From: Luteimonas chenhongjianii
GTDB lineage: Bacteria > Pseudomonadota > Gammaproteobacteria > Xanthomonadales > Xanthomonadaceae
Assembly (NCBI RefSeq): GCF_002327105.1
Contig: NZ_CP023406.1
Location: forward strand, 186,001 to 250,000
Reading direction: 5' to 3'
Length of the DNA stretch: 64,000 nt
Shown here: one piece after another, positions 8,710-18,805 of the stretch
Numbering within the stretch: the first letter of the stretch is position 1
Layout of the letters: each line of letters opens with the position of its first letter
Program-made: the position numbers and the translations under genes
Notes under the pieces: model-generated
The model's database searches: none
What the model was told of the DNA's origin: nothing
Seen by the model: the letters and a program-made list of their open reading frames with translations, nothing else

Positions 8710-10122
8710 CTAGTCGACGTGGACCAGAGCTTCCAGCGCGGCGCGCGTCAGCTTTCCGGTCTCGTTGCGCGGCAACGCCGCCACGCGCCGCAGACGCCGC
8801 GGCAGGAACACCGGATCCAGGCTGCAGCGCAATGCGTCGAGCAGCATCGCATCGGTCAGCGCGGCGTCCGCGACGACGATCGCCTCCACGCGGCGCACGC
8901 CGCATCCGTCCGCCGCCTGCGACTGGACCGCCACCGCATCGCGTACGCCTTCGATCGCGAGCAGGCGACGGGTAATGTCCGCCAGCGAGGCACGCTTGCC
9001 GGCGATCTCGATCATGTCGGCCTGGCGGCCGCGCAGGACGAACCGGCCGGCCTCGTCGAGTTCGACGATGTCGGCAAGCAGCTGCGGCTCCGCCAGGTGC
9101 GGCGCGTGCACGAGCGTGCCGTCGGGGACCGGCTGCAGGCGCACGCCGGGATAGGGCGTCCACGCCGTTTCGATCGCGGAACGACGACGGGCGAAGATGC
9201 AGGTCTCGGTGGAGCCGAACAGTTCGCGCACCTCGCAGCCGAAGCGCGCCTCGGCGGCCGCAGCCAGCTCGCGCGACAAGGGCGCGGTGGCGGTCGCGAT
9301 CGCCGCGAGCGGCGGCAGCGCGACGCCCGATTCCACTAGGGTGCGCAGATGCACCGGCGTGGTCACCAGCAAGGCGGGGCGCGGGGCATCGCGCAACGCG
9401 GCGGCGATGTCCTCGGGAAAGAACGGCCGGCCCAGGTGCACGGCCACGTTGCCGAGCAACGGCAGCAGCACCGACATCTCCATGCCGTACATGTGCTGTG
9501 GCGGGACAGTCGCGACCACCGGCAGCGTCGCCTCGCCGTGCAGGTCGGCCAGCGCGACGAGGTTCTGCAACGTGCCGCGGTGGAAGCTGGCCCAGGTCTT
9601 GGCATTCGCGCCCGGCACCCCGGTGCTGCCGGAGGTGAAGCCGATCGCGACCACATGCTCCAACGGCAGCTCCGGCGCATCCCCATCGGCCGTCGGCAGC
9701 ACATCCGGCAGGCGTACGTAATGCGGCGGCTCGGGCGCATGGCCGGCGTCCTGCAGCGCATCGCACCCGCAATCGTCGCGGTCGCCGATGCAATAGCTGT
9801 GCGGGTGGCGCGCGCGCACGTCGTCGATCGCCCCGCGCGTGCGCGCCGGCGGCAGCAGGGTGGTCTGACCGCGCAACGCGACCGCGCAGAACGCCACCAG
9901 GAAGCGGTAGCGGTCTTCGCACAGGTTCAGCGCGAACGGCGCATCGGGCAGCAGCGCGGCCACGCCGTGCACATGGGCGAGAAAACGAGACAGCGGAATC
10001 GCGCCGTCGCGGCCGAACGCGATCACGCGCGACGGAGCGCCCTCCACCAGCGGCCGGCGTTCGCCCGCGTCCGCTGCGTCATCCCCGTGCCCTGTCCCCT
10101 GCTCTCGAACCACTGCCGACAT
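8710..10122 (-). CDS. AMP-binding (acyl/aryl-activating) ligase
   Basis: This 470-residue adenylate-forming enzyme has the phosphate-binding loop GFTSGSTGVP, a central FGSTET core motif and the late GRQADMIEIAGKRASL, as in ANL-superfamily ligases. The end, NETGKLTRAAL, supplies the catalytic C-terminal Lys. It is shorter than acetyl-CoA synthetases and resembles the ligases used in aryl-polyene/xanthomonadin-type pigment or polyketide synthesis, where an acid is activated and loaded on an acyl carrier protein. It is divergent from a phosphopantetheinyl transferase 106 bases away, which supports carrier-protein biochemistry. I chose ATG 10122 because a GGAG lies at the right distance; an in-frame start at 10197 is less likely. 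The substrate cannot be read from the sequence. Confidence 0.75.
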   Translation of the reverse strand: MSAVVREQGTGHGDDAADAGERRPLVEGAPSRVIAFGRDGAIPLSRFLAHVHGVAALLPDAPFALNLCEDRYRFLVAFCAVALRGQTTLLPPARTRGAIDDVRARHPHSYCIGDRDDCGCDALQDAGHAPEPPHYVRLPDVLPTADGDAPELPLEHVVAIGFTSGSTGVPGANAKTWASFHRGTLQNLVALADLHGEATLPVVATVPPQHMYGMEMSVLLPLLGNVAVHLGRPFFPEDIAAALRDAPRPALLVTTPVHLRTLVESGVALPPLAAIATATAPLSRELAAAAEARFGCEVRELFGSTETCIFARRRSAIETAWTPYPGVRLQPVPDGTLVHAPHLAEPQLLADIVELDEAGRFVLRGRQADMIEIAGKRASLADITRRLLAIEGVRDAVAVQSQAADGCGVRRVEAIVVADAALTDAMLLDALRCSLDPVFLPRRLRRVAALPRNETGKLTRAALEALVHVD

Positions 10123-10228
10123 CGTGCTGCCACTCCAGAAAGGTGTTCCGCAAGCCGTGTCCGGCGCGCGGAACAGCTGTTTTAGCTTACGCTGCACGCC
10201 CTGTCCGGGTGCGGATGTGCGGCGCGGA

Positions 10229-10822
10229 ATGTTCAGCGAATCAGGCAGCCTCGGCGTGGGGCCAGTGCAATGCGCCTGGCGGGACTACCGCCGCGGCCAG
10301 TCCGCCGAAGCCCTGGTGCGCCCGTGGCTGGCCGGGGAACTGGGCGTCGCTGCCGACGCCATGGCCCTCGAACGCGATGCCCGGGGCCGCCCGCGCCTGC
10401 ACGTGCCCGGCCGCGCGGGACTCGATGTCAACTGGAGCCACAGCGGCGAGGCACTGCTGATCGCGCTTGGCGAGGGCGTGACGGTCGGCGCCGACATCGA
10501 ATGGCTGCGCCCGCGCCCGCAGGCCATGGCGCTGGCCCAGCGCTTCTTCGTCGCCACCGAGGCGACTGCACTCGCGAAGCTGCCGCCCGCTGCCGCCGAG
10601 GCCGCCTTCGTGCAGCTGTGGTGCGCCAAGGAAGCGGTGCTCAAGGCGCACGGACACGGGCTGTCGTTCGGGCTCGACCGTCTGGAGTTCGCCGCCCGCG
10701 ACGACGGCTGGGCGCTGGTCGCGTGCGATCCCGCGCTCGGCGCACCCGGTGACTGGCACCTGCATGCGTTCGCGCCGCTGCCCGGGTATCTGGCGACCGT
10801 GGCGTGGCGACCGATGGATTGA
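10229..10822 (+). CDS. 4'-phosphopantetheinyl transferase (Sfp/HetI type)
   Basis: This protein of about 197 residues carries the Sfp-family signatures: [24 protein letters not shown] (Mg-binding Asp and Glu) and [19 protein letters not shown] (the WxxKEAxxK motif). It moves the phosphopantetheine arm of CoA onto carrier proteins of fatty-acid, polyketide or non-ribosomal peptide systems. Its divergent neighbour is an AMP-ligase, so both probably serve the same carrier-dependent pathway, possibly yellow polyene pigment in this bacterial group. An upstream in-frame ATG at 10124 would overlap the start region of the divergent gene, so I prefer 10229. Confidence 0.85.
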   Translation: MFSESGSLGVGPVQCAWRDYRRGQSAEALVRPWLAGELGVAADAMALERDARGRPRLHVPGRAGLDVNWSHSGEALLIALGEGVTVGADIEWLRPRPQAMALAQRFFVATEATALAKLPPAAAEAAFVQLWCAKEAVLKAHGHGLSFGLDRLEFAARDDGWALVACDPALGAPGDWHLHAFAPLPGYLATVAWRPMD

Positions 10823-10973
10823 CCCGGGCGGGCACGCGGCTTGCCCGACTTCGATCTGCGGCGTGACGCATCCCCGACCGACCTTCGCCGGCAAAGACTG
10901 CGGTTGCGGCTCGGCAGCCCACCATGCCGCGATCAGCGGCCCGGGCCATCCGCCAGCTTCTACAATGCGCGCC

Positions 10974-11615
10974 ATGGACATCACCGACGACACCGCGCTG
11001 CGCGACGAACTCGATGCCGGGCTGCGCGCGCTGGGGCTCGCCCCGGCACTGGCCGCGCCGCTGCTGGCCTATCTGGCGCTGTTGCTGCGCTGGAACGGGA
11101 CCTACAACCTCACGGCCGTGCGCGACCCGCGCGAAATGGTCACCCGCCACCTGCTCGATTCGCTGGCGATGGTCGCGCACGTCGAAGGCCTGGCCACGCT
11201 TGCCGACCTCGGCACCGGCCCCGGCCTGCCCGGCATTCCCCTGGCGATCGCGCTGCCGGAGCTGCGCGTGACCCTGGTCGAGTCCAACGGCAAGAAGGCG
11301 CGCTTCCTGCGCGAGGCGGTCCGCCAGCTGAAGCTGTCCAATGCCGAAGTCGCCGAATCCCGGATCGAAGCCCTAGACCGGCCCGGCGGGTTCGACGCGA
11401 TCACCGCCCGCGCGCTCGCCACGCTGCCCGACATCCTGAGCGTCGGCGGCCACCTGCCGAAGGCCGACGGCGGCCGGCTGCTGGCCATGAAGGGCATCCA
11501 CCCGGTCGACGAGATCGCCGCCCTTCCAGCCGGCTGGCGACTCGTCGCGGTGACGCCGCTGACGGTGCCCGGCCTCGATGCCGAACGGCATCTGGTGGTC
11601 ATCGAACGCGCCTGA
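10974..11615 (+). CDS. rsmG: 16S rRNA (guanine-527-N7)-methyltransferase RsmG
   Basis: This 213-residue protein matches RsmG/GidB in length and motifs: [21 protein letters not shown], the SAM-binding [31 protein letters not shown], and DAITARALA. It methylates N7 of G527 in 16S rRNA using S-adenosylmethionine. It is followed by parA and parB in the classic rsmG-parA-parB arrangement seen near many chromosome origins. ATG 10974 gives a typical N-terminus; upstream in-frame codons belong to non-conserved sequence. Confidence 0.95.
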   Translation: MDITDDTALRDELDAGLRALGLAPALAAPLLAYLALLLRWNGTYNLTAVRDPREMVTRHLLDSLAMVAHVEGLATLADLGTGPGLPGIPLAIALPELRVTLVESNGKKARFLREAVRQLKLSNAEVAESRIEALDRPGGFDAITARALATLPDILSVGGHLPKADGGRLLAMKGIHPVDEIAALPAGWRLVAVTPLTVPGLDAERHLVVIERA

Positions 11616-11774
11616 GCCACCGGCCGACGTAGGCCGCGCCCGCATGGCCGCACGTGCCCCGACCCGCCGATGGCGGATGCGATCGGTTACCCCTCGCGGG
11701 TCTTGGGGGCATAATCCCCCGTCCGGCCACCGCCCTGCGGCGGCCGGCTTCCTTCCCGAACCGCGACGGAGCCC

Positions 11775-12583
<809 letters not shown>

Positions 12584-12587
<4 letters not shown>

Positions 12588-13504
12588 CCGCAGCGAAGAC
12601 GCCGGTAAAGAAGCGTGGCCTGGGCCGGGGGCTGGAAGCCCTGCTCGGCCCCAAGGCCGCGGCCGAGGCGCCCGCGAGCCTGGAGGCGACCGAACAGGAC
12701 ACCCTGCGGCTGCTGCCGATCGATGCGCTGAGCGCCGGCAAGTACCAGCCGCGCAAGCACTGGGATGCAGACAAACTCACCGAGCTGGCCGAGTCGATCA
12801 AGGCGCAGGGCGTGATCCAGCCGCTGGTCGTGCGCGAGCGGCCCGACCGCACCTTCGAGATCATCGCCGGCGAACGCCGCTGGCGCGCGTCCAAGCAGGC
12901 CGGCCTGAGCGAAGTGCCGGCGGTGGTGCGCAACGTCGAGGACCGCACGGTCGTCGCGATGGCGCTGATCGAGAACATCCAGCGCGAGGACCTCAACCCC
13001 CTCGAAGAAGCGCAGGCCCTGCAGCGGCTGATCGAGGAGTTCGACCTCACCCACGCGCAGGCCGCCGAAGCGGTGGGACGCTCGCGCGCCGCCGTCTCCA
13101 ACCTGCTGCGCCTGCTGGAATTGCCGCCCGCGATCCGCATCCTGGTCGAGTCCCGGCAGCTGGAAATGGGCCACGCCCGCGCGCTGCTGACCCTCTCGCC
13201 CGATCTCGCCAGCAAGCTTGCCAGCGACGCCGTCGAACACGGCTGGTCGGTGCGCGAGGTCGAACACCGCGCCCAGCAGTTCGCCGCCGGCCGCGTCCCC
13301 GGGGGCGACACCCGCACCATCGCGCGCAACAAGGCGCGCCCGCAGGCCGACATCGTCTCGCTGGAGAACGAACTGTCGGAGACCCTCGGCACCCGCGTCT
13401 CGATCGCCAACGGCCGCGGCAACAAGGGCCGCCTGGTGATCCACTACGGCAACCTGGAAGCCCTCGACGGCGTGCTGGAGCGACTGCGCGCGCAGCGCCC
13501 CTGA
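12584..13504 (+). CDS. parB: Chromosome-partitioning protein ParB
   Basis: This 306-residue protein begins with the basic KKRGLGRGLEALLG ParA-interaction segment. It then has the ParB/Srx N-domain with SAGKYQPRKHWD and IAGERRWRASKQAG (the CTP-binding GERRWRA motif), and the HTH region TQ/AEAVGRSRAAVSNLLRLLELP. The C-terminus ends in a dimerisation-like segment. ParB is a CTP-dependent clamp that loads at parS. The start ATG 12584 overlaps the parA stop. Confidence 0.95.
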
Positions 13505-13582
13505 GGCGGGAACCGCACGCGCGGAGTTCGGAGCGCACATCGGACCCGACGGTGGTCGGCCGCATTGTAAAATCGCCGTCTT

Positions 13583-14314
13583 TTGCGCGCCCCTTCCTTG
13601 GATTCCCCGCCTCGCCCCGCCTTCCGCGGCCCGACCTTCATCCGGCTGCTGGCCCGCCTGACCGACGACACGCTGCCGCAAGGCGGCCCGGCGCCGGCCG
13701 AGCGTCTGAGCCAGTGGATCGACTGGACACGGGCAGTGGCGCTGTCGAAGGTGCTCGACGCGAAGGCGCCCGCAGCTGAACAAGGCGCGCAAGTCATTGA
13801 TCGCGACGACGCAGCCGTGTGCGCGAAGGCGCGGGCGACGTTGCTGGCGTCGATCGTCGAAGCGCCGGAGCTGGTGATCCCGCAGCCGCAGGCGGCCGGG
13901 GCCTCGGACGATGGCGACGCCGAAGCCGCACCCGAGGCTGCGATCGACTTCGCGCCGTTCCGCCAGCGTCACCTGGCGCTGCAGCGCTCGATGCAGATGG
14001 CGACCGGCCGGCTGCGCGGCGATCTGCGCGACCGGCTGGCAGAGCGTTCGGCCGAGATGGCGCGGCTGGCCGAGGTGGATGCGGTGATGGAGGGCGTGCT
14101 GAGTCCGCGCGAGCACGCTTTGCTCGGCGCGGTGCCGGCCCTGCTCGAAGCGCATTTCGAGCGGCTGCGCGCCGCCGCGGGTGCGTTGGCCACGGATCCG
14201 TCCGCGGCCTGGCTCGATGGTTTTCGCAGGGACATGCAGGGCGTGCTGATCGCCGAGCTGGATGTCCGTTTCCAACCGGTCGAAGGGCTGCTCGCAGCGC
14301 TTCGCACCCACTGA
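13583..14314 (+). CDS. DUF3348 family protein, first gene of a motor-like operon
   Basis: This 243-residue mostly helical protein has no membrane segment. Conserved-looking features are FIRLLARLTDDTLPQGG near the start and FAPFRQRHLALQRSMQMATGRLRGDLR in the middle. The C-terminal half, with MEGVLSPREHALLGAVPALL and FRRDMQGVLIAELDVRFQPVEGLL, reads as an all-alpha domain. I assign it to DUF3348 from memory of the conserved cluster DUF3348-DUF802-OmpA-DUF2894. The start is uncertain: TTG 13583 or TTG 13598, with no ATG nearby upstream. It ends 10 bases before the DUF802 gene. A cytoplasmic partner of the membrane motor is the natural guess; no function is known to me. Confidence 0.7.
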   Translation: MRAPSLDSPPRPAFRGPTFIRLLARLTDDTLPQGGPAPAERLSQWIDWTRAVALSKVLDAKAPAAEQGAQVIDRDDAAVCAKARATLLASIVEAPELVIPQPQAAGASDDGDAEAAPEAAIDFAPFRQRHLALQRSMQMATGRLRGDLRDRLAERSAEMARLAEVDAVMEGVLSPREHALLGAVPALLEAHFERLRAAAGALATDPSAAWLDGFRRDMQGVLIAELDVRFQPVEGLLAALRTH

Positions 14315-14324
14315 CGCAGTGCCC

Positions 14325-16676
14325 ATGTCCCCAAGCAGTCGCAATACCGCCCTTCTTCCCGCGCTCGCGTTCGCGCTCGGCCTGACCGTGGTCGGCTGGA
14401 TCGCCATCGGCTACGTCGGCTCGAACACGGCGGCATTCGCCGTGTCCCTGCTGATCGGCGTGGCCTACGTCGCAGGCGGACTGGAACTGCTGCGTTATCG
14501 CCGCGCCACGTCCACGCTGTCCGAGGCGACCGCGGCGCTGTCCGCGCCGCCGGCATCGCTCGCCGACTGGCTCGACCGGCTAGACCCCACGCTGCGCAAC
14601 CCGGTGCGCCTGCGCATCGAGGGCGAGCGCGTCGCGCTGCCGGTGCCCGCGCTGACCCCCTACCTGGTCGGCATGCTGGTGCTGCTCGGCATGCTCGGCA
14701 CGCTGCTGGGCATGATGGTGATGCTGCGCGGCACCGGCATGGCGCTTGAGACGGCGACCGACCTGCAGGCGATCCGCGACTCCCTGGCCGCGCCGGTCAA
14801 GGGCCTGGGCTTCGCGTTCGGGACCTCGATCGCCGGCATCGCGACCTCGGCGATGCTGGGCCTGGCTTCGGCGCTGCTGCGGCGCGAACGCGCCCACAGC
14901 GTGCAACTGCTGGACGTGGCCGCCGCGACGACGCTGCGCGCGCACTCGCAGGCCCATCAGCGCGAGGAAACCCTGCGGCTGCTGCAGCAGCAGACCGAAG
15001 TGATGCCGGCCCTGGTCGACCGTCTGACCGCGATGATGGCGACGATCGAGCAGCAGAACGCCTCGGCGGACGAGCGCCACGCGGCGAGCCAGGAGGCGTT
15101 CCATGGACGCACCGAGGCCGTGTATGTACAGCTCGCTGCGTCGGTCGAGCGCGCCCTGCAGACCAGCGTCGCCGACAGCGCGCGCGCCGCCACGGCCGCG
15201 CTGCAGCCGGTGTTCGAGACGACGATGTCGGCCCTCGCGCGCGAAACGGCAGCCCTGCAGGCCACCGTCGCGGACGCGGTCGAACGCCAGCTGCAGTCGC
15301 TCAACGCCGGCTTCGAGGCCTCCACCGCGACCGTCGCCGAGCGCTGGCAGCAGGCCGTGGATGGCCAGCAGGCATCGAACGAGACACTGGCGCGCGATCT
15401 GCGTGCCACGCTCGACGGCTTCAATGCGACGTTCGAGCACCGCAGCGAGGGGCTGCTCGGCGAGGTCACCGCGCGACTCGACGCGGCGCACGCCCAGGCC
15501 GGCGCGCTGCACGAGACCGTGACCGGCGCCGTGGACCGCCAATTGCAGGCGCTCACCGCCGGATTCGAGGCATCGACGGCCGGCGTGGCCCAGCGCTGGG
15601 AGCAGGCACTGGCCGCGCAACAAGCCGCGCAGACCGCGCTGACGTCCGAACTGCGCAGCACGCTCGACGGCGCCGGCGTGACCTTCGAGCAACACGCGAC
15701 CGCACTGGTCGACGGGGTCGCCAGCCGACTCGATGCGACGGCCGGCAGCGTGGGCGCGGCATGGACCGATGCACTGGCGACACAGGCCGCGACCAACGCG
15801 GCGATGAGTGCGCAGCACCAGCAGGCGCTGAGCGCGGCTGCCGCCACGTTCGAAGCGCACTCCGCAACGCTGCTCCAGAAGGTCGATGCCTCGCACGCCG
15901 AGCTGCACACAGCGCTGGCCGCACAGGATGCCCAGCGCCTGGCCGCGTGGACCGAGAGCCTCGCCGCAATGGCCGCCGTTCTGCGCGACGACTGGGCCCG
16001 GGCGGGCGCCGACACCACGCGCCAGCAGCAGGCGATCTGCGACCGGCTGGCCACCACCGCCGACACCATCGGCGCGCAGACCCAGGCCCATGCCAGCGCG
16101 ACCATCGCCGAGATCTCGCGCCTGGTCGACACCGCATCGGAGGCGCCGCGCGCCGCTGCCGAAGTCATCGCCGAGCTGCGCCAGTCGCTGTCGGAGAGCA
16201 TGGTGCGCGACACCGCGATGCTCGAAGAGCGTACGCAGATGCTCTCGACGCTCGACACCCTGCTGCGCGCGGTGAACCACGCCTCCACCGAGCAGCGCGC
16301 GGCGATCGAGGCACTGGTCGCCACTTCGGCCGATCTGCTCGAACGGGTCGGCACGCGCTTCAGCGACCACATCGCGGCCGAGACCGGCAAGCTGGACACG
16401 ATTGCCGACGATCTGCGCGTGGGCGCGGTGGAAGTGGCCAGCCTTGGCGAGGCCTTCGGCGCTGCGGTCGCGGTGTTCGGCGAATCGAACCAGGCGCTTG
16501 CCGGTCGCCTGCAGGGCATCGAGGAGACGCTGGCGAAATCGCTGGTCCGCAGCGACGAGCAACTGGCCTATTACGTCGCGCAAGCGCGCGAGGTCGTCGA
16601 CCTCAGCGTGCTTGCGCAGAAGCAGATCATCGAAGAGCTGCAGCAGCTCGGCGCGACGCGCGCCGTCTCCGCATGA
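14325..16676 (+). CDS. DUF802 protein with a MotA/ExbB/ZorA-like membrane core and long coiled-coil tail
   Basis: This 783-residue protein has four predicted membrane segments at about 9-31, 34-56, 110-134 and 160-185. The last two carry LLGMLGTLLGMMVML and FAFGTSIAGIATSAMLGLASALL, the glycine/threonine-rich pattern of MotA, TolQ and ExbB proton-channel helices. Residues 190-783 form a long Ala/Gln/Glu-rich helical tail. It includes two tandem 84-residue repeats (318-401 and 402-485, starting AVERQLQ and AVDRQLQ, each with GFEAST) and a third shortened copy from about residue 480. This layout is that of ZorA: a stator-type ring with a cytoplasmic tail. The gene overlaps the MotB/OmpA-like partner by ATGA. 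The DUF802 name is from memory; the motor role is inferred from topology and neighbour. Confidence 0.75.
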   Translation: MSPSSRNTALLPALAFALGLTVVGWIAIGYVGSNTAAFAVSLLIGVAYVAGGLELLRYRRATSTLSEATAALSAPPASLADWLDRLDPTLRNPVRLRIEGERVALPVPALTPYLVGMLVLLGMLGTLLGMMVMLRGTGMALETATDLQAIRDSLAAPVKGLGFAFGTSIAGIATSAMLGLASALLRRERAHSVQLLDVAAATTLRAHSQAHQREETLRLLQQQTEVMPALVDRLTAMMATIEQQNASADERHAASQEAFHGRTEAVYVQLAASVERALQTSVADSARAATAALQPVFETTMSALARETAALQATVADAVERQLQSLNAGFEASTATVAERWQQAVDGQQASNETLARDLRATLDGFNATFEHRSEGLLGEVTARLDAAHAQAGALHETVTGAVDRQLQALTAGFEASTAGVAQRWEQALAAQQAAQTALTSELRSTLDGAGVTFEQHATALVDGVASRLDATAGSVGAAWTDALATQAATNAAMSAQHQQALSAAAATFEAHSATLLQKVDASHAELHTALAAQDAQRLAAWTESLAAMAAVLRDDWARAGADTTRQQQAICDRLATTADTIGAQTQAHASATIAEISRLVDTASEAPRAAAEVIAELRQSLSESMVRDTAMLEERTQMLSTLDTLLRAVNHASTEQRAAIEALVATSADLLERVGTRFSDHIAAETGKLDTIADDLRVGAVEVASLGEAFGAAVAVFGESNQALAGRLQGIEETLAKSLVRSDEQLAYYVAQAREVVDLSVLAQKQIIEELQQLGATRAVSA

Positions 16677-17314
16677 GTGTCGAGCTCGAAGGCGATGTGG
16701 AGTCGACCGCCCCGGTCTGGGCTGCGTTCGGCGATCTGATGTCGGTGCTGCTGGGCGCGTTCGTACTGATCCTGGTCGGCGTGATCGGCGTCCAGCTGCA
16801 GCTGGAGATGCGGCTGGATGCGGAGATCGCCCAGCGCGAGGCGGAAGCGCGGCGCCGCGAGACCCTGGAGCAGGCCCTGGCAGCGCCGCTTGCCGCCGGG
16901 CGCATCACCCTGATCGACGGCCGCATCGGCATCCGCGGCAGCGTGCTGTTCGCCCAGGCCTCCGACCAGCTCCAGCCCGAGGGTCGCGAGCTGCTGCAGA
17001 GCCTCGCCGGCCCGCTGGCCGGGTATCTGGCCTCGCGCGACGAAATGCTGATGGTCAGCGGCTTCACCGACGATCGCCTGGTACGCGACGGCAACCGGTT
17101 CTCGGACAACTGGGAACTCTCGGCGCAGCGCGCCCTGACCGTGACCCGCGGATTGATCGCGGCAGGTGTTCCGGCCGATTCGGTGTTCGCCGCCGCGTTC
17201 GGCGCGCAGCAGCCGGTGGGCTCGAACGCCGACCCCGAGGGCCGCGCACGGAACCGGCGCGTCGAGATGGCGCCGGTTCCGCGCCAGGCCGGGGCCAAGG
17301 CCGATGGTCGCTGA
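16673..17314 (+). CDS. MotB/ZorB-like OmpA-family protein
   Basis: This 213-residue protein has one N-terminal membrane helix (about 17-41) beginning WAAFGDLMSVLLGAF. Asp21 occupies the place of the proton-carrying Asp of MotB, ExbD and ZorB. A short helical linker follows (about 44-75), then an OmpA-type peptidoglycan-binding domain at about 78-200, with GSVLFAQASDQLQPEG, VSGFTDD, NWELSAQRALTV and ARNRRVE. The combination is diagnostic of stator B subunits that anchor to the cell wall. It overlaps both the DUF802 gene (16673-16676) and the DUF2894 gene (17304-17314), so expression is tightly coupled. No flagellar motility genes are nearby, arguing against an ordinary MotB. Confidence 0.85.
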   Translation: MSVELEGDVESTAPVWAAFGDLMSVLLGAFVLILVGVIGVQLQLEMRLDAEIAQREAEARRRETLEQALAAPLAAGRITLIDGRIGIRGSVLFAQASDQLQPEGRELLQSLAGPLAGYLASRDEMLMVSGFTDDRLVRDGNRFSDNWELSAQRALTVTRGLIAAGVPADSVFAAAFGAQQPVGSNADPEGRARNRRVEMAPVPRQAGAKADGR

Positions 17315-17930
17315 GGCCGTCGACATCGCAGGCCTGCTGGATGACTGGCACGCGCGGGGCGCGGACCGGCTCGATCCGATCCGCTTCCAGCACATCGCGG
17401 CCCTGCAGCGCCGCGCGGCGACATGCGATGGCGCCGTGCGACGCGCACTCGACGCGAAGCTCGACGCGCTTGTGGGCGCGTATGCGCGGAATGTCGAGCG
17501 GATGCCCGAGGGCAGCGCGAACGCAGTGCCCGGGCGCGGTGCACTTGCGTCGCTGATCGACGCCATCGCCGCGCATGCGCGCGCCGACACGGGAGCTGCC
17601 GGCCCGGACCGGGCCTACCCCGAGCTCCCTGCGGTCGAAGAATTCCGCGCGTTGTGGTCGACCCTGCGTACCAGCAACCAGGTCCGCAAGTCCCTGGCCG
17701 AGGTGCCGACCGGCGCCGGCCCATTGAATTCCGCCGCTCTCGCCTACCGCTCGCTGGCCCTGATGGGGGCGACGTCGCCGGCCTATCTGGAGCGGTTCCT
17801 GTCCTATGTGGACACACTCTCGTGGCTGGAAACGCTGCAGGACGCGGCTGTGCTGACGGGTCGCGAACTGCCGCCCACCGCCAGCGGCAAACCGCGGGCC
17901 AAGGCCGGTTCGAGGAAGCGCAAGACCTGA
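17304..17930 (+). CDS. DUF2894 family protein, last gene of the motor-like operon
   Basis: This 208-residue soluble protein has an Asp/Arg-rich helical N-terminus (DIAGLLDDWHARGADRLDPIRFQHIAALQRRA). Its middle contains VEEFRALWSTLRTSNQVRKSLAEVP, and then SPAYLERFLSYVDTLSWLETLQ. The end is strongly basic (GKPRAKAGSRKRKT), which could contact nucleic acid or acidic partners. It overlaps the OmpA-like gene by 11 bases. I assign DUF2894 from memory of the gene cluster. In Zorya systems the motor genes are followed by nucleic-acid effectors, but this protein shows no nuclease or ATPase motif, so its role is open. Confidence 0.7.
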   Translation: MVAEAVDIAGLLDDWHARGADRLDPIRFQHIAALQRRAATCDGAVRRALDAKLDALVGAYARNVERMPEGSANAVPGRGALASLIDAIAAHARADTGAAGPDRAYPELPAVEEFRALWSTLRTSNQVRKSLAEVPTGAGPLNSAALAYRSLALMGATSPAYLERFLSYVDTLSWLETLQDAAVLTGRELPPTASGKPRAKAGSRKRKT

Positions 17931-18295
17931 CGCGGCCCGCACTGGGCGTTCAGGCGCCGGGCGCCTCCGGAGGGCCGCGTGGCGGACGCAAAGACGGACA
18001 GCCGGGATCCTTGGTGCCCGGGCCGCTTCCGACCGAGCCGTCGGCAAGCCCGGCGACGGGCCGGCAATCCGGGCCCGCAGCGAGCCGCCCCTTGCGCAGC
18101 GGGCCCCGTATCATCACAATGGCCGGCTAGCTGCGTCCAGACCATGGCGACATGGCTGACCTGCCCTGCGGAAGCGCGATTCCCGGCAGTGCTGCAGCAG
18201 GATGTCCAAACCCACCCGCATCGCGCGATGGCACTGCCATCGGGGCCGCCATCTCCCTGGCTAAGGGCGATATCAAACACACTTCGAGGTGCGCA
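17931..18295. other. 365-base gap upstream of rpmB
   Basis: No convincing gene on either strand. The right end carries the rpmB ribosome binding site (GAGGTGCGCA before ATG 18296). The promoter for rpmB-rpmG must lie here, but I see no clear -35/-10 pair. Confidence 0.4.
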
Positions 18296-18532
18296 ATGTC
18301 CCGAGTATGCCAAGTCACCGGCAAGCGTACGACGCATGGCAACAATGTGTCGCACGCCATGAACAAGACCCGCCGCCGCTTCATGCCCAACCTGCATGAG
18401 CGTCGCTTCTGGGTTGCCAGCGAGAACCGCTGGATCAAGCTGCGTGTTTCCACCAAGGCCCTGCGCACCATCGACAAGAACGGCATCGACGTCGTCCTCG
18501 CCGAGCTCCGTGCCCGCGGCGAAAAGGTCTGA
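18296..18532 (+). CDS. rpmB: 50S ribosomal protein L28
   Basis: This 78-residue protein matches bacterial L28 end to end: [24 protein letters not shown] at the start, [13 protein letters not shown] in the middle, and a final [15 protein letters not shown]. It is a structural protein of the large ribosomal subunit. ATG 18296 follows a GAGGT. rpmG begins 11 bases after its stop, the usual rpmB-rpmG pair. Confidence 0.97.
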   Translation: MSRVCQVTGKRTTHGNNVSHAMNKTRRRFMPNLHERRFWVASENRWIKLRVSTKALRTIDKNGIDVVLAELRARGEKV

Positions 18533-18543
18533 GGAGTTAGAAC

Positions 18544-18708
18544 ATGGCAGGCAAGCGCGACAAGATCCGTCTGATTTCCTCGGCCAACACCGGGCATTTC
18601 TACACCACGGACAAGAACAAGAAGAACACCCCCGGCAAGATGGAGTTCAAGAAGTACGACCCCGTCGTCCGGAAGCACGTGATCTACAAGGAAGGCAAGA
18701 TCAAGTGA
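18544..18708 (+). CDS. rpmG: 50S ribosomal protein L33
   Basis: This 54-residue protein starts [20 protein letters not shown] and ends with the basic [10 protein letters not shown], full length for L33. It lacks the two CxxC pairs of the zinc-binding form, so it is the cysteine-free version. It follows rpmB by 11 bases behind an AGGAG ribosome binding site, and a hairpin terminator lies 75 bases downstream. Confidence 0.95.
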   Translation: MAGKRDKIRLISSANTGHFYTTDKNKKNTPGKMEFKKYDPVVRKHVIYKEGKIK

Positions 18709-18783
18709 TGCAACGACCCGCGCTCGAGCGCGGCTGACGTTGCGTTACCCCGCGCAGGCGGGGATCGATCGCCTTCAATGCAG

Positions 18784-18805
18784 AACCCGCCGCAAGGCGG
18801 GTTTT
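18784..18805 (+). terminator. Rho-independent terminator of rpmB-rpmG
   Basis: CCCGCC-GCAA-GGCGGG stem-loop flanked by AA on the left and TTTT on the right, 75 bases after the rpmG stop. Confidence 0.8.
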
